NCBI GenBank assembly: GCA_016713105.1
Contig: JADJPS010000017.1
Coordinates: 558,001 to 622,000 of the forward strand
DNA from: Devosia sp.
Lineage (GTDB): Bacteria; Pseudomonadota; Alphaproteobacteria; Rhizobiales; Devosiaceae
Length of the DNA: 64,000 nucleotides
Reading direction: 5' to 3'
The notes under the pieces were generated by a model that saw only the letters and a list, made by a program, of their open reading frames with translations, had not been told where the DNA came from and searched no databases. A program made the position numbers and the translations under genes. This document shows, piece after piece, positions 52,128 to 59,764 of the stretch (its first letter is position 1; each line of letters begins with the position of its first letter).

Positions 52128-52865
52128 GTGTCGACGTCCAGGATCATCCGGCAGCGAATCTGGGAGAAACTCAACGCGGTGGCGCTGCCCGACACCCGCT
52201 TCCACATGAATTTCGCCGAGGTGATCCCCGACTTCGTCGGCAGCGCCGAAGCCACCGACCGGATCACCGCGCTTCCCGCCTACCAGGCGAGCAGGTTCGC
52301 CTTCATCACCCCCGACAACTGCCTCGTCGAGCTGCGCCGCCGCATGCTGGCCGAAGGCAAGCCCTTCGTGATGTCGACCTACGGCATCTATCGCGGCTTT
52401 CTCTATGTCGAGCCGGGCAGCGTCCCCAAAGGGGCCGAGCTCTACGCCGCCTGGCTCGACGGCATGGAGCATTTCGGCCGGCCGATCACGCTCGAGGAGA
52501 TCACCCGGATGGGACGCTTCGACTTCATGGTCACCGGTGCCTCGGCGGTATCGGTCGACGGCGTGCGCTTCGGCAAGGGGCACGGCTTCTTCGACATGGA
52601 ATGGGGCATGTTCACCGACCTCGGGCTCGCCAACGACGCCACCCCGGTGGTCGCCGCCGTGCATGACGTGCAGGTGGTCGAGGACAAGCTCCACCCCAGC
52701 GAAACCGACATCCTCGTCGACCTGATCGCCACCCCGACGCGCCTCATCCAGGTCTCCGGCCGCGGCCGCCGCCCGCGCGGCATCAAGTGGAACCTGCTCG
52801 AGCAGGGCACGATCGAGGCGACGCCGCCCCTGCGCGAACTGGCGCGCATCCGCGGCATTGCCTGA
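52128..52865 (+). CDS. 5-formyltetrahydrofolate cyclo-ligase-like protein, copy B
   Basis: 245 residues from GTG 52128 (MSTSRIIRQRIWEKLNAVALPDTRFHMNFAEVIPDF). It keeps the Gly-rich phosphate loop VSVDGVRFGKGHGFFDMEWGMF and the preceding DFMVTGASAV strand of MTHFS-type proteins, in the same order as copy A (39628), with which it shares domain layout. It is the first gene of a transporter operon, ahead of the binding protein. Formyl-folate activation or an ATP-dependent cyclisation is the family activity; the local substrate is unknown. RpiR operators lie ~20-55 bases upstream. Confidence 0.75.
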   Translation: MSTSRIIRQRIWEKLNAVALPDTRFHMNFAEVIPDFVGSAEATDRITALPAYQASRFAFITPDNCLVELRRRMLAEGKPFVMSTYGIYRGFLYVEPGSVPKGAELYAAWLDGMEHFGRPITLEEITRMGRFDFMVTGASAVSVDGVRFGKGHGFFDMEWGMFTDLGLANDATPVVAAVHDVQVVEDKLHPSETDILVDLIATPTRLIQVSGRGRRPRGIKWNLLEQGTIEATPPLRELARIRGIA

Positions 52866-52923
52866 GCCTTCGTCTCACGCCTCTGCCTTCGTCCTCCTCC
52901 CAACCCGAACCCGGAGCCTCCCC

Positions 52924-53907
52924 ATGTCTTCTGGAAAGCCTTTGAGCCTCAACCGCCGGCACCTGCTGGGCCTGATGGCGGCCGGCGCGACGCTGCCGCT
53001 GAGCACGCGCTTTGCGCAGGCGGCGACGCCCTTCACCTTCCAGGCCAGCTGGATCAACGATGCCGAGTTCGCCGGCTACTTCGCCGCCATCGACAAGGGC
53101 TACTATGCCGCCGAAGGGCTGGAGCTCACCTACCTGTCGGGCGGACCCGACGTCATCCCGGAATCCTCGCTGATCGCCGGCAAGGCCGACCTGACGCTGA
53201 CCACCCCGGACACCACCATCAAGGCGATCGTCGAGCAGCAGGCGCCGTTCAAGATCATCGGCACGCAGTACCAGAAGAACCCGATCGGCATCGTCTCGCT
53301 GGCCTCGAACCCGATCAGGACACCGCAGGACCTCGTCGGCAAGACCCTCGCGGTGCCGCCGGTCAACGTCATCTCGGTCGAGGCGATGCTGAAGATCTCG
53401 GGCGTCGACCGCGCCGCGGTCAACATCGTGCCCTATGCCTACGACCCGACGCCGCTGATCAAGGGCGAGATCGACGCCTCGCTCGACTTCACCACCAACG
53501 TGCCCTTCACCATCCAGCAGGCCGGCGCCGAGGCGACCTCGTTCCTGCTCTACGATTTCGGCTTCACCATCTTCAACGACACCGTGGTGGTGACCACCGA
53601 CACGCTGGCGGCCAAGCGCAAGGAGATCGTCTCGTTCCTGCGCGCTTCGAAGAAGGGCTGGGAAGAGAACCTCCAGGACCCGGCGGCCTACCCGCCGAGC
53701 TTTGCCGAGACCTGGTTCAAGGGCACCGGCCGCTCGATCGAGAACGAGATCTACTTCAACACCGCGCAGAAACCGCTGATCGAGGCCGAGGGCGGCATTT
53801 TCTCGATGAGCGAGGCGGCGATCGCTGCCAATATCGAGGCCCTCGCGGCGGTCGGCATTGCCGCGACGCGCGACATGTTCGACACCACGGTGTTCGAGGA
53901 AATCTGA
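52924..53907 (+). CDS. ABC transporter substrate-binding protein, NMT1/ThiY-like
   Basis: 327 residues from ATG 52924. Twin-arginine-type leader (LNRRHLLGLMAAGATLPLSTRFAQA). The mature protein fits the NMT1/THI5-like fold: WINDAEFAGYFAAIDKGYYAAEGLELTYLSGGPDVIPESSLIAGKADL, TTPDTTIKAIVEQQAPFKIIGTQYQ. The (D/N)AEFAGYFxA motif is shared with ThiY and RibY, which bind formylaminopyrimidine and riboflavin, so a pyrimidine- or flavin-like cargo is possible. It delivers solute to the double permease at 54837. Confidence 0.88.
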   Translation: MSSGKPLSLNRRHLLGLMAAGATLPLSTRFAQAATPFTFQASWINDAEFAGYFAAIDKGYYAAEGLELTYLSGGPDVIPESSLIAGKADLTLTTPDTTIKAIVEQQAPFKIIGTQYQKNPIGIVSLASNPIRTPQDLVGKTLAVPPVNVISVEAMLKISGVDRAAVNIVPYAYDPTPLIKGEIDASLDFTTNVPFTIQQAGAEATSFLLYDFGFTIFNDTVVVTTDTLAAKRKEIVSFLRASKKGWEENLQDPAAYPPSFAETWFKGTGRSIENEIYFNTAQKPLIEAEGGIFSMSEAAIAANIEALAAVGIAATRDMFDTTVFEEI

Positions 53908-54678
53908 TTGGGCGATCCCGCCGGCATCAGTCTCAGGCGGGTCTCGAAGAGCTTCGAGGCCCGCGGCAAGCTGACCGAGGCGCTGCGCGAGGTGAACCTC
54001 GCCTGCGCCCCGGGCTCGTTCACCGCGCTGATCGGGCCCTCGGGCTGCGGCAAGTCGACCATCCTCAGGCTGGCCCTGGGGCTCGAAACCGCGTCGGGCG
54101 GTGAGATCGCCGTTGCCGGCAAGCCCCCGGCCGAGGCGACCGGAGGTGGCATCACCGGGGTGGCGTTCCAGGATGCGGCGCTGCTCCCCTGGCGCTCGGT
54201 CGAGGCCAATGTGGCGCTCCCGCTCGACGTGCTCGGCCGCGACCGCAAGCCCTATCGCGACAAGATCGCAGAGCTGATCGAGCTGGTCGGGCTCGCCGGC
54301 TACGAGCACGCGCTGCCGGCCGAACTGTCGGGCGGCATGCGGCAGCGCGTCGCCATCGCCCGGGCCCTGGTGACCCGGCCGGAAGTGCTGTTCCTCGACG
54401 AGCCGTTCGGGGCGCTCGACCAGATCCTGCGCCGCCAGATGAACATCGAGCTGCAGCGCATCTGGATGGAAAGCCGCGCCACGACGCTGCTGGTGACGCA
54501 TGGCATCGACGAAGCGGTGTTTCTCGCCGACCGCGTCGTGGTGATGGCCAGCCGGCCGGGACGCATCACCCGGGTCATCGACATCGACCTGCCGCGCCCG
54601 CGCCGGCCGGAGCTGTTCAACGATCCGGCGTTCCATCGGCTGGAGGCCGAGATCGCGGGGGCGCTGGATGGGCATTGA
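53908..54678 (+). CDS. ABC transporter ATP-binding protein (SsuB/ThiZ-like)
   Basis: 256 residues from TTG 53908, directly after the stop of the binding-protein gene, with gaggaa as Shine-Dalgarno. Walker A GPSGCGKST, Q-loop AFQDAALLPWR, signature LSGGMRQRVAIARAL, Walker B VLFLDEPFGALD, H-loop LLVTHGIDEA. It is one of the nitrate/sulfonate/taurine-type ATPases (TauB/SsuB/ThiZ). It serves the permease that follows after a repeat element. Confidence 0.92.
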   Translation: MGDPAGISLRRVSKSFEARGKLTEALREVNLACAPGSFTALIGPSGCGKSTILRLALGLETASGGEIAVAGKPPAEATGGGITGVAFQDAALLPWRSVEANVALPLDVLGRDRKPYRDKIAELIELVGLAGYEHALPAELSGGMRQRVAIARALVTRPEVLFLDEPFGALDQILRRQMNIELQRIWMESRATTLLVTHGIDEAVFLADRVVVMASRPGRITRVIDIDLPRPRRPELFNDPAFHRLEAEIAGALDGH

Positions 54679-54700
54679 GGTGCCGGCATCGTGGCTCTCG

Positions 54701-54823
54701 ACCCCTCATCCGCCCTTCGGGCACCTTCTCCCACAAGGGGAGAAGGCGATCCCGGAGAGATCTCGGTCGGGTCTTCCTTCTCCCCTTGGAGGAGAAGGTG
54801 GCGCAAGGCGCCGGATGACGGGT
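54701..54823. repeat. long inverted intergenic repeat (BIME-like)
   Basis: Arm 1: acccCTCATCCGCCC-TTC-GGGCACCTTCTCCCACAAGGGGAGAAGGCG (54701-54748); arm 2, inverted: CCTTCTCCCCTTGGAGGAGAAGGTGGCGCAAGGCGCCGGATGACGGG (54776-54822). It is inserted inside the ABC operon, between the ATPase and permease genes, and is nearly identical to the element at 42894. Confidence 0.75.
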
Positions 54824-54836
54824 GGGACGCCACGGC

Positions 54837-56396
54837 ATGCCTAGTCGCCTCCGCCCCTTCGTCGGCCCGCTCCTCATCCTCGTCCTGTGGGAGATCGCCG
54901 GGCGCTTCGGGCTGGTGGCGAGCGGGGCGCTGCCGGCGCCTTCGGCGATCCTCGCCCGGCTCGCGGTCGACTGGTCGGACTATCCGGGGCACATCTTTGC
55001 GACGCTGTTCGGGGCGGGGCTGGGATTCCTGATCGGCAACGGCATCGCCATCGCCGCCGGGGTGCTGTTCGCGCTCTATCCGGTGACCTCGCGGGTGGCG
55101 CGGGGGCTCAACGTGGCGCTGTTCGCGCTGCCGCCCATCGCCATTTCGCCGATCCTGGTGCTGACCTTTTCCGATCCGGTGCCGCGCGTCGTGCTCGCCG
55201 CCATCGGCTGCTACTTCGTCACCATGACGGCGACGCTGGTCGGGCTGACGCAGGCCGACGCCCGCTCGGTCGACGTGGTGCGGGCCTATGGCGGCGGCAG
55301 GTTCAAGGTGCTGGCGCTGGTGCAGGCCCGCATCGCCCTGCCGGTGATCCTCTCGGGGTTGAGGATTGCCGCGCCCAACGCCGTGCTGGGCTCGATCCTC
55401 GCCGAGTTCGGCGGCGGCGGACGCTGGGGGCTGGGGGTGTACCTGCTGGGCTCGCTCGGACGCGGCGAGCCGGACCGGCTGTGGGGGATCGGGCTCGTGG
55501 CGACGCTGATCGCCGGGCTGGCCTATCTCGCCTTCGTCGTGCTGGCGCGGGCAGTCACCGGCTCGAGCCAGGCGGTGACGGTGCCGACATCGGTGCTGCG
55601 CTCGACCGACCGGCCCCGCCCGGCCTGGCAGCAGGGCCTGATCGTCCTTGCTTCGATCGCGCTGCCGCTGGCGCTGTGGTGGGCGCTGCTGGCCGTGCTG
55701 AAGGTTCCGGCGATGCTGGCCAAGACCCCGCCGGCACTCTACGACTACCTGTTCGGGCTGCCCGGTTCGCCGGCAACGCAGGCCAAGCTCGTCGCGGCGC
55801 TGGCCCAGACGCTGCCGATGACGCTGCTCGGGATGGTCGCGGGCCTCGCGATCGCCTTCGTGCTGGCGCTCGGCACCCAGCTCACCCCGCGGCTGATCCG
55901 GGCGCTGCTGCCGGTGGCGCTGGTGACCCAGACCATGCCGCTCGTCGCGCTCACCCCGCTGCTGGTGCTGCTGGTCGGGCGCGGTCCGGCGGTGATCCTG
56001 TGGGTCACCATCTCGGTCACCTTCTTTCCCGCTTTCGTCACCATGGCGCAGGGCCTGCTGCTGGTGCCGCGCGCTGCGCTCGAGCTGCCCCGCGCCTATG
56101 GCGCGACGGTCTGGCAGCAATTGCGCCTGGTCTCGGTGCCGGCCTCGCTCCCCTACCTGTTCGCAGCGACCCGGCTGACGGCGCCGCGGGCGCTGCTGGG
56201 GGTGATGATCGCCGAATGGCTGGCCACCGGAACCGGGCTCGGGAACCTGCTCAACCAGTCCCGCGGCTATCTCGACTACGGCATGATCTGGGCGGTCGCG
56301 GTGCTCTCGGTGCTGGTCTCGGTCGCCTTCTACCAGGCCGTGGTGCTGGTCGAGCGGCGGGTGCTGGGCCGGCTCGGCATGGCGGTTGCCGAGTAG
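54837..56396 (+). CDS. ABC transporter permease, two fused BPD_transp domains
   Basis: 519 residues from ATG 54837 (GTG 54822 would add five). Two tandem SsuC/TauC-like permease domains: domain 1 ~1-255 with GGGRFKVLALVQARIALPVILSGLRIAAPNAV as the cytoplasmic coupling (EAA) loop, domain 2 ~270-519 with YGATVWQQLRLVSVPASLPYLFAATRLTAPRALLG. Each has five to six hydrophobic segments. Usual permeases of this family are ~260 residues and work as homodimers; here both halves come from one chain, so one chain may form the whole pore. It works with the binding protein and ATPase upstream. Confidence 0.88.
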   Translation: MPSRLRPFVGPLLILVLWEIAGRFGLVASGALPAPSAILARLAVDWSDYPGHIFATLFGAGLGFLIGNGIAIAAGVLFALYPVTSRVARGLNVALFALPPIAISPILVLTFSDPVPRVVLAAIGCYFVTMTATLVGLTQADARSVDVVRAYGGGRFKVLALVQARIALPVILSGLRIAAPNAVLGSILAEFGGGGRWGLGVYLLGSLGRGEPDRLWGIGLVATLIAGLAYLAFVVLARAVTGSSQAVTVPTSVLRSTDRPRPAWQQGLIVLASIALPLALWWALLAVLKVPAMLAKTPPALYDYLFGLPGSPATQAKLVAALAQTLPMTLLGMVAGLAIAFVLALGTQLTPRLIRALLPVALVTQTMPLVALTPLLVLLVGRGPAVILWVTISVTFFPAFVTMAQGLLLVPRAALELPRAYGATVWQQLRLVSVPASLPYLFAATRLTAPRALLGVMIAEWLATGTGLGNLLNQSRGYLDYGMIWAVAVLSVLVSVAFYQAVVLVERRVLGRLGMAVAE

Positions 56397-56397
56397 C

Positions 56398-57408
56398 TCA
56401 GCCGCCGACGGCCCTGAGTGCCGGCGGGGTGGCGCGCGCTGGCCCGCAGGAGGCGCGGTGGACGATGTGGCCGGCAATATGCACGCGGTACGCGGTGCCG
56501 GGCGACAGACGGCCGTGCAGCCGGTCGTCGAGCAGCCGGACACAGGTGATGCCCATCTCGCGGCCATTGGTCTTGACCGTGGTGAGGTGGGGCGAGATCT
56601 GCGTGGCGGCAGCGAAGTCGCCGAAGCCGATCACCGAGATGTCCTCGGGGATGCGGTAGCCCAGCCGCAGCAGTTCGGAGACCACGGTCAGCGCCAGCCC
56701 GTCATGGGCGCAGAAGAAGGCGGTGGGGCGGAAGCCCTCGGCCTCGGCCGCGAGGAAATGCTCGGTGAAGCGCACCTCGGCGGCAAAGCGCATCTCGCGA
56801 AAGCGCACCTCGGGCTTCTGCTCGAGCACCTCGCGCACGCCGTAGTAGCGCTCCATGCGGCCGCGATAGCCGGGCGTCCCGTGCACATAGGCAATGGTGC
56901 GGTGCCCGAGTTCGTAGAGATATTGTGCCACCGCCGAGCCGGCTTCATGGTCGGTGCCGCCGACGTGGTCGGCCGGCTCGAGCGGGGTGAGCCAGCCGGT
57001 CCTGACGATCGGCCGGCCCAGCGCATAGGCGCGATCGAGGCTGGCCCTGTCATGCGGGCCGACCATGACCACCCCGCTGCAGGTGCGGGCGAACTCCTCG
57101 ACCTCGTCGGCGCGGTGCGTCCAGCGCATCCGCACCTGGTAGCCGCGCCGCTGCGCCTCGGCCTGCACTCCGCCCTGGATGAGCAGGTGCAGTTCGGAGT
57201 TGATCAGGTCGTGGTCATGGAAGACGAGGCCGATGGCCGGCTGCCCGGGCTCGCCGACGACGCGGCTGTAGCCCAGTTCGGCAGCGACCTCGCGGACCCG
57301 CCGGCGCGTCTCCTCGCTCACCCCGTCCTTGCCCGACAGCGAGCGCGACACGGCGAATTTCGACAGGCCGGTGCGCTGGGCGATGGTCGACAGGGTTACG
57401 CGTGCCAT
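56398..57408 (-). CDS. LacI family transcriptional regulator
   Basis: 336 residues from ATG 57408 (an upstream in-frame ATG would add 19 residues). The helix-turn-helix VTLSTIAQRTGLSKFAVSRSLSGKDGVSEETRRRVREVAAELGYS is followed by the sugar-binding domain (CSGVVMVGPHDRASL, HRTIAYVHGTPGYRGRMERYYGVREVL, DISVIGFGDFAAATQI). It is divergent from the transporter operon at 57660 and is its likely repressor or activator. The gap is rich in TAAC motifs. Confidence 0.92.
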   Translation of the reverse strand: MARVTLSTIAQRTGLSKFAVSRSLSGKDGVSEETRRRVREVAAELGYSRVVGEPGQPAIGLVFHDHDLINSELHLLIQGGVQAEAQRRGYQVRMRWTHRADEVEEFARTCSGVVMVGPHDRASLDRAYALGRPIVRTGWLTPLEPADHVGGTDHEAGSAVAQYLYELGHRTIAYVHGTPGYRGRMERYYGVREVLEQKPEVRFREMRFAAEVRFTEHFLAAEAEGFRPTAFFCAHDGLALTVVSELLRLGYRIPEDISVIGFGDFAAATQISPHLTTVKTNGREMGITCVRLLDDRLHGRLSPGTAYRVHIAGHIVHRASCGPARATPPALRAVGG

Positions 57409-57596
57409 GGCTGTTCGGTCCTCCGGGGCTTCCGATCTCCTACGACCAAACATGACATAACGCAACCTAACTCCATCTGCGCGGCCGCTTTCTTGCCGCT
57501 GGGTGCTTGCCCGAAGGACAGGCGGAGATACGAGTGAAGTAACGATAATCTTTGCTTCGGCCCGCGCAGGAACATAACACTTTACCTAACAAATCG

Positions 57597-57624
57597 TTGA
57601 TGTAACCTATCCGATAGCTAACAA
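57597..57624 (+). promoter_or_regulatory. candidate promoter of the peptide-type ABC operon
   Basis: TTGATG (57597-57602), 16 bases, then TAACAA (57619-57624); the expected transcript start is ~30 bases ahead of the ATG at 57660. The surrounding 57450-57625 contains TAAC at least seven times, twice within AAC-N5-GTT-like dyads, and is probably where the LacI-type protein binds. Confidence 0.3.
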
Positions 57625-57659
57625 GCGGGTGCAATCCCGTCAGCGAGGAGGAGATCTTC

Positions 57660-59585
57660 ATGGGTTCCATCAGCCGCAGAGCTTTCATTGCCGCCACCAG
57701 TGCCTTCGCGGGCACCCTGGCGTTCACCGGTCTGGCCCGCGCCCAGGCCACGGAATCGGCCTTCCTCAAGGCCGATGTCGATGCCGGCAAGCTCCCGGGT
57801 GTCGCCGAGCGCCTGCCGGCCAATCCGCTGGTGGTCACGCCGCTCGAGCGGGTCGGCCAGCAGGGCGGCGACTGGAAGCACGCGCTGGTCGGCGGTGGAT
57901 CGCTGTCCATGCTGGTGCGCTACCAGGGCTACGAGCCGCTGGTCCGCTTCAGCCCCGACTGGTCGGGACTGGTGGAGAACGTCGCGGAGTCGTGGTCGGT
58001 GAACCCGGAGGCGACCGAATACAGCTTCACCCTCAGGAAAGGCCACAAGTGGTCGGACGGCGCGCCGTTCACCACCGCCGATATCCAGTTCTGGTACGAC
58101 GCCTACTTCACCGACAAGGAAACCAGCCATGGCGGCAACGCCTGGTGGAGCGCCGGCGGCGAGCCGGCCAGGCTCGAAGTGGTCGACGAGCAGACCTTCA
58201 AGGTGATCTTCAAGGCGCCCAACGGCTTCTTCGTGCAGCAGCTGGCCTGGGCACAGCAGGACCAGATGGTCCGCACCCCCAGGCATTATCTCGAGAAATT
58301 CCACATCCGCTACAATCCGGATGCCGACAAGCTGGCCAAGGAGGCCGGGCTGGAGAGCTGGATCGCCTTGTTCCAGCGCGAGATCGGCATGCTGGACGAC
58401 AACGCCTTCTTCCAGAACCCGAACCGGCCGACCCTCAACGCCTGGATGTTCAGCATCGCGCCCGGCCAGGCCACCGAGCAGGCGCTGGCGGTCCGCAACC
58501 CCTACTACTTCAAGGTCGACACCGAGGGCACCCAGCTGCCCTACTTCGACCGCGTGGTCTACCAGATGGTCGCCGATCCCGAGGTGCTGCTGCTGAAGAC
58601 GCTGCAGGGCGAGGTTGACATCATGGACCAGTACATCTGCACCCCGGCCAACAAGCCGGTGCTGTTCGACGGCCAGGCAACGGGTGGCTACGGTTTCTAC
58701 ACGCTCAAGGAGACGGCGGCCAACGTCATGGCCTTCCAGCTCAACCTCAACCATGTCGATCCGACCAGGCGCGAGCTGTTCAACACCATCGAGTTCCGCC
58801 AGGCGCTGTCGCTGTCGGTCGACCGGCAGGCGCTGATCGATGCCGTGTTCGTCGGGCAGGGCTCGCCAGCGCAGGCCTCGATGCGCGAGGGCGACCCGCT
58901 CTACAACGAGCAGCTGGCCAAGCAGTTCACCGAGTACGACCCGGACCGGGCCAATGCCATGCTGGATGGCCTCGTTCCCAACAGGGACGGCGAGGGCTAC
59001 CGGCTCGACAAGGACGGCCGGCGGCTGACGATCATCTTCGAGATCGACCAGACCCGCACCACCTTCCTCGACATGTTCGAGCTCGCCATCCCGATGTTCC
59101 AGGCGGTGGGGATCGACGCCCAGATGCGCACCATGGACCGCTCGCTGTGGGAAGAGCGGGTGCGGCGCGGCCGCGAGTACGACGCCACGGCGCACCAGTT
59201 CGGTGCCAATTCGGGGATCGCGGCGATGCTCGACCCGAGCTTCTACGTGCCGATCAACAATAACTGCTTCTACGCCCAGGGCTGGGCCCTCTACTACACC
59301 AAGCCCGCCGATCCGGCCGCCATCGAACCGCCTCCGGCGGTCAAGGCCCAGCAGGACCTCTATCGCACGCTGGTCGGCACCGCCGATCCGGCCAAGCAGC
59401 AGGAACTGATGGCCCGGGTCCTGCAGAACGCCGCCGACCTGTTCTTCACCTTCGGCGTCAGCCTGCCGGCCGACGGCTACGGGGTGGTCAAGAACGACGT
59501 CGTCAACCTGATGAAGGAAATGCCGAACTCGTTCGGCTGGCCGACCCCCGGCCCGGCCCGGCCCGAGCAGTTCTTCAAGGCCTGA
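57660..59585 (+). CDS. ABC transporter substrate-binding protein, peptide/opine/oligosaccharide type (SBP_bac_5)
   Basis: 641 residues from ATG 57660 with Shine-Dalgarno gaggagga. Tat signal ISRRAFIAATSAFAGTLAFTGLARAQA. The mature part is the large three-domain cluster C fold: YEPLVRFSPDWSGLVENVAESWSVNPEATEYSFTLRKGHKWSDGAPFTTADIQFWYD is the SBP_bac_5 signature. The 641-residue length and relation to oligosaccharide-type DppA homologues, together with a LacI regulator and a putative glycosidase, suggest a sugar oligomer as cargo (inference). Confidence 0.9.
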   Translation: MGSISRRAFIAATSAFAGTLAFTGLARAQATESAFLKADVDAGKLPGVAERLPANPLVVTPLERVGQQGGDWKHALVGGGSLSMLVRYQGYEPLVRFSPDWSGLVENVAESWSVNPEATEYSFTLRKGHKWSDGAPFTTADIQFWYDAYFTDKETSHGGNAWWSAGGEPARLEVVDEQTFKVIFKAPNGFFVQQLAWAQQDQMVRTPRHYLEKFHIRYNPDADKLAKEAGLESWIALFQREIGMLDDNAFFQNPNRPTLNAWMFSIAPGQATEQALAVRNPYYFKVDTEGTQLPYFDRVVYQMVADPEVLLLKTLQGEVDIMDQYICTPANKPVLFDGQATGGYGFYTLKETAANVMAFQLNLNHVDPTRRELFNTIEFRQALSLSVDRQALIDAVFVGQGSPAQASMREGDPLYNEQLAKQFTEYDPDRANAMLDGLVPNRDGEGYRLDKDGRRLTIIFEIDQTRTTFLDMFELAIPMFQAVGIDAQMRTMDRSLWEERVRRGREYDATAHQFGANSGIAAMLDPSFYVPINNNCFYAQGWALYYTKPADPAAIEPPPAVKAQQDLYRTLVGTADPAKQQELMARVLQNAADLFFTFGVSLPADGYGVVKNDVVNLMKEMPNSFGWPTPGPARPEQFFKA

Positions 59586-59606
59586 TCGCCGTCAATCCCA
59601 TCACGA

Positions 59607-59697
59607 TGTCACCCCGGCGCGAGGCCGGGGTCCATCCTGAAGCCTTCGCCCAAGTGCAGGCACCTCAGGATGGATTCCGGCCTGCGCCGGAATGACA
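59607..59697. repeat. REP-type palindrome pair
   Basis: TGTCACCCCGGC-GCGA-GGCCGGGGTCCATCCT (59607-59637) and GGATGGATTCCGGC-CTGC-GCCGGAATGACA (59668-59697) are inverted copies of the unit also seen at 43847. Located between two genes of the operon. Confidence 0.7.
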
Positions 59698-59764
59698 CCT
59701 GTGGGGGGCGGGCGGCCCCTGTGACAAACGCACGCCCGGCCGCAGGCCCGGATATGATCGAAAG

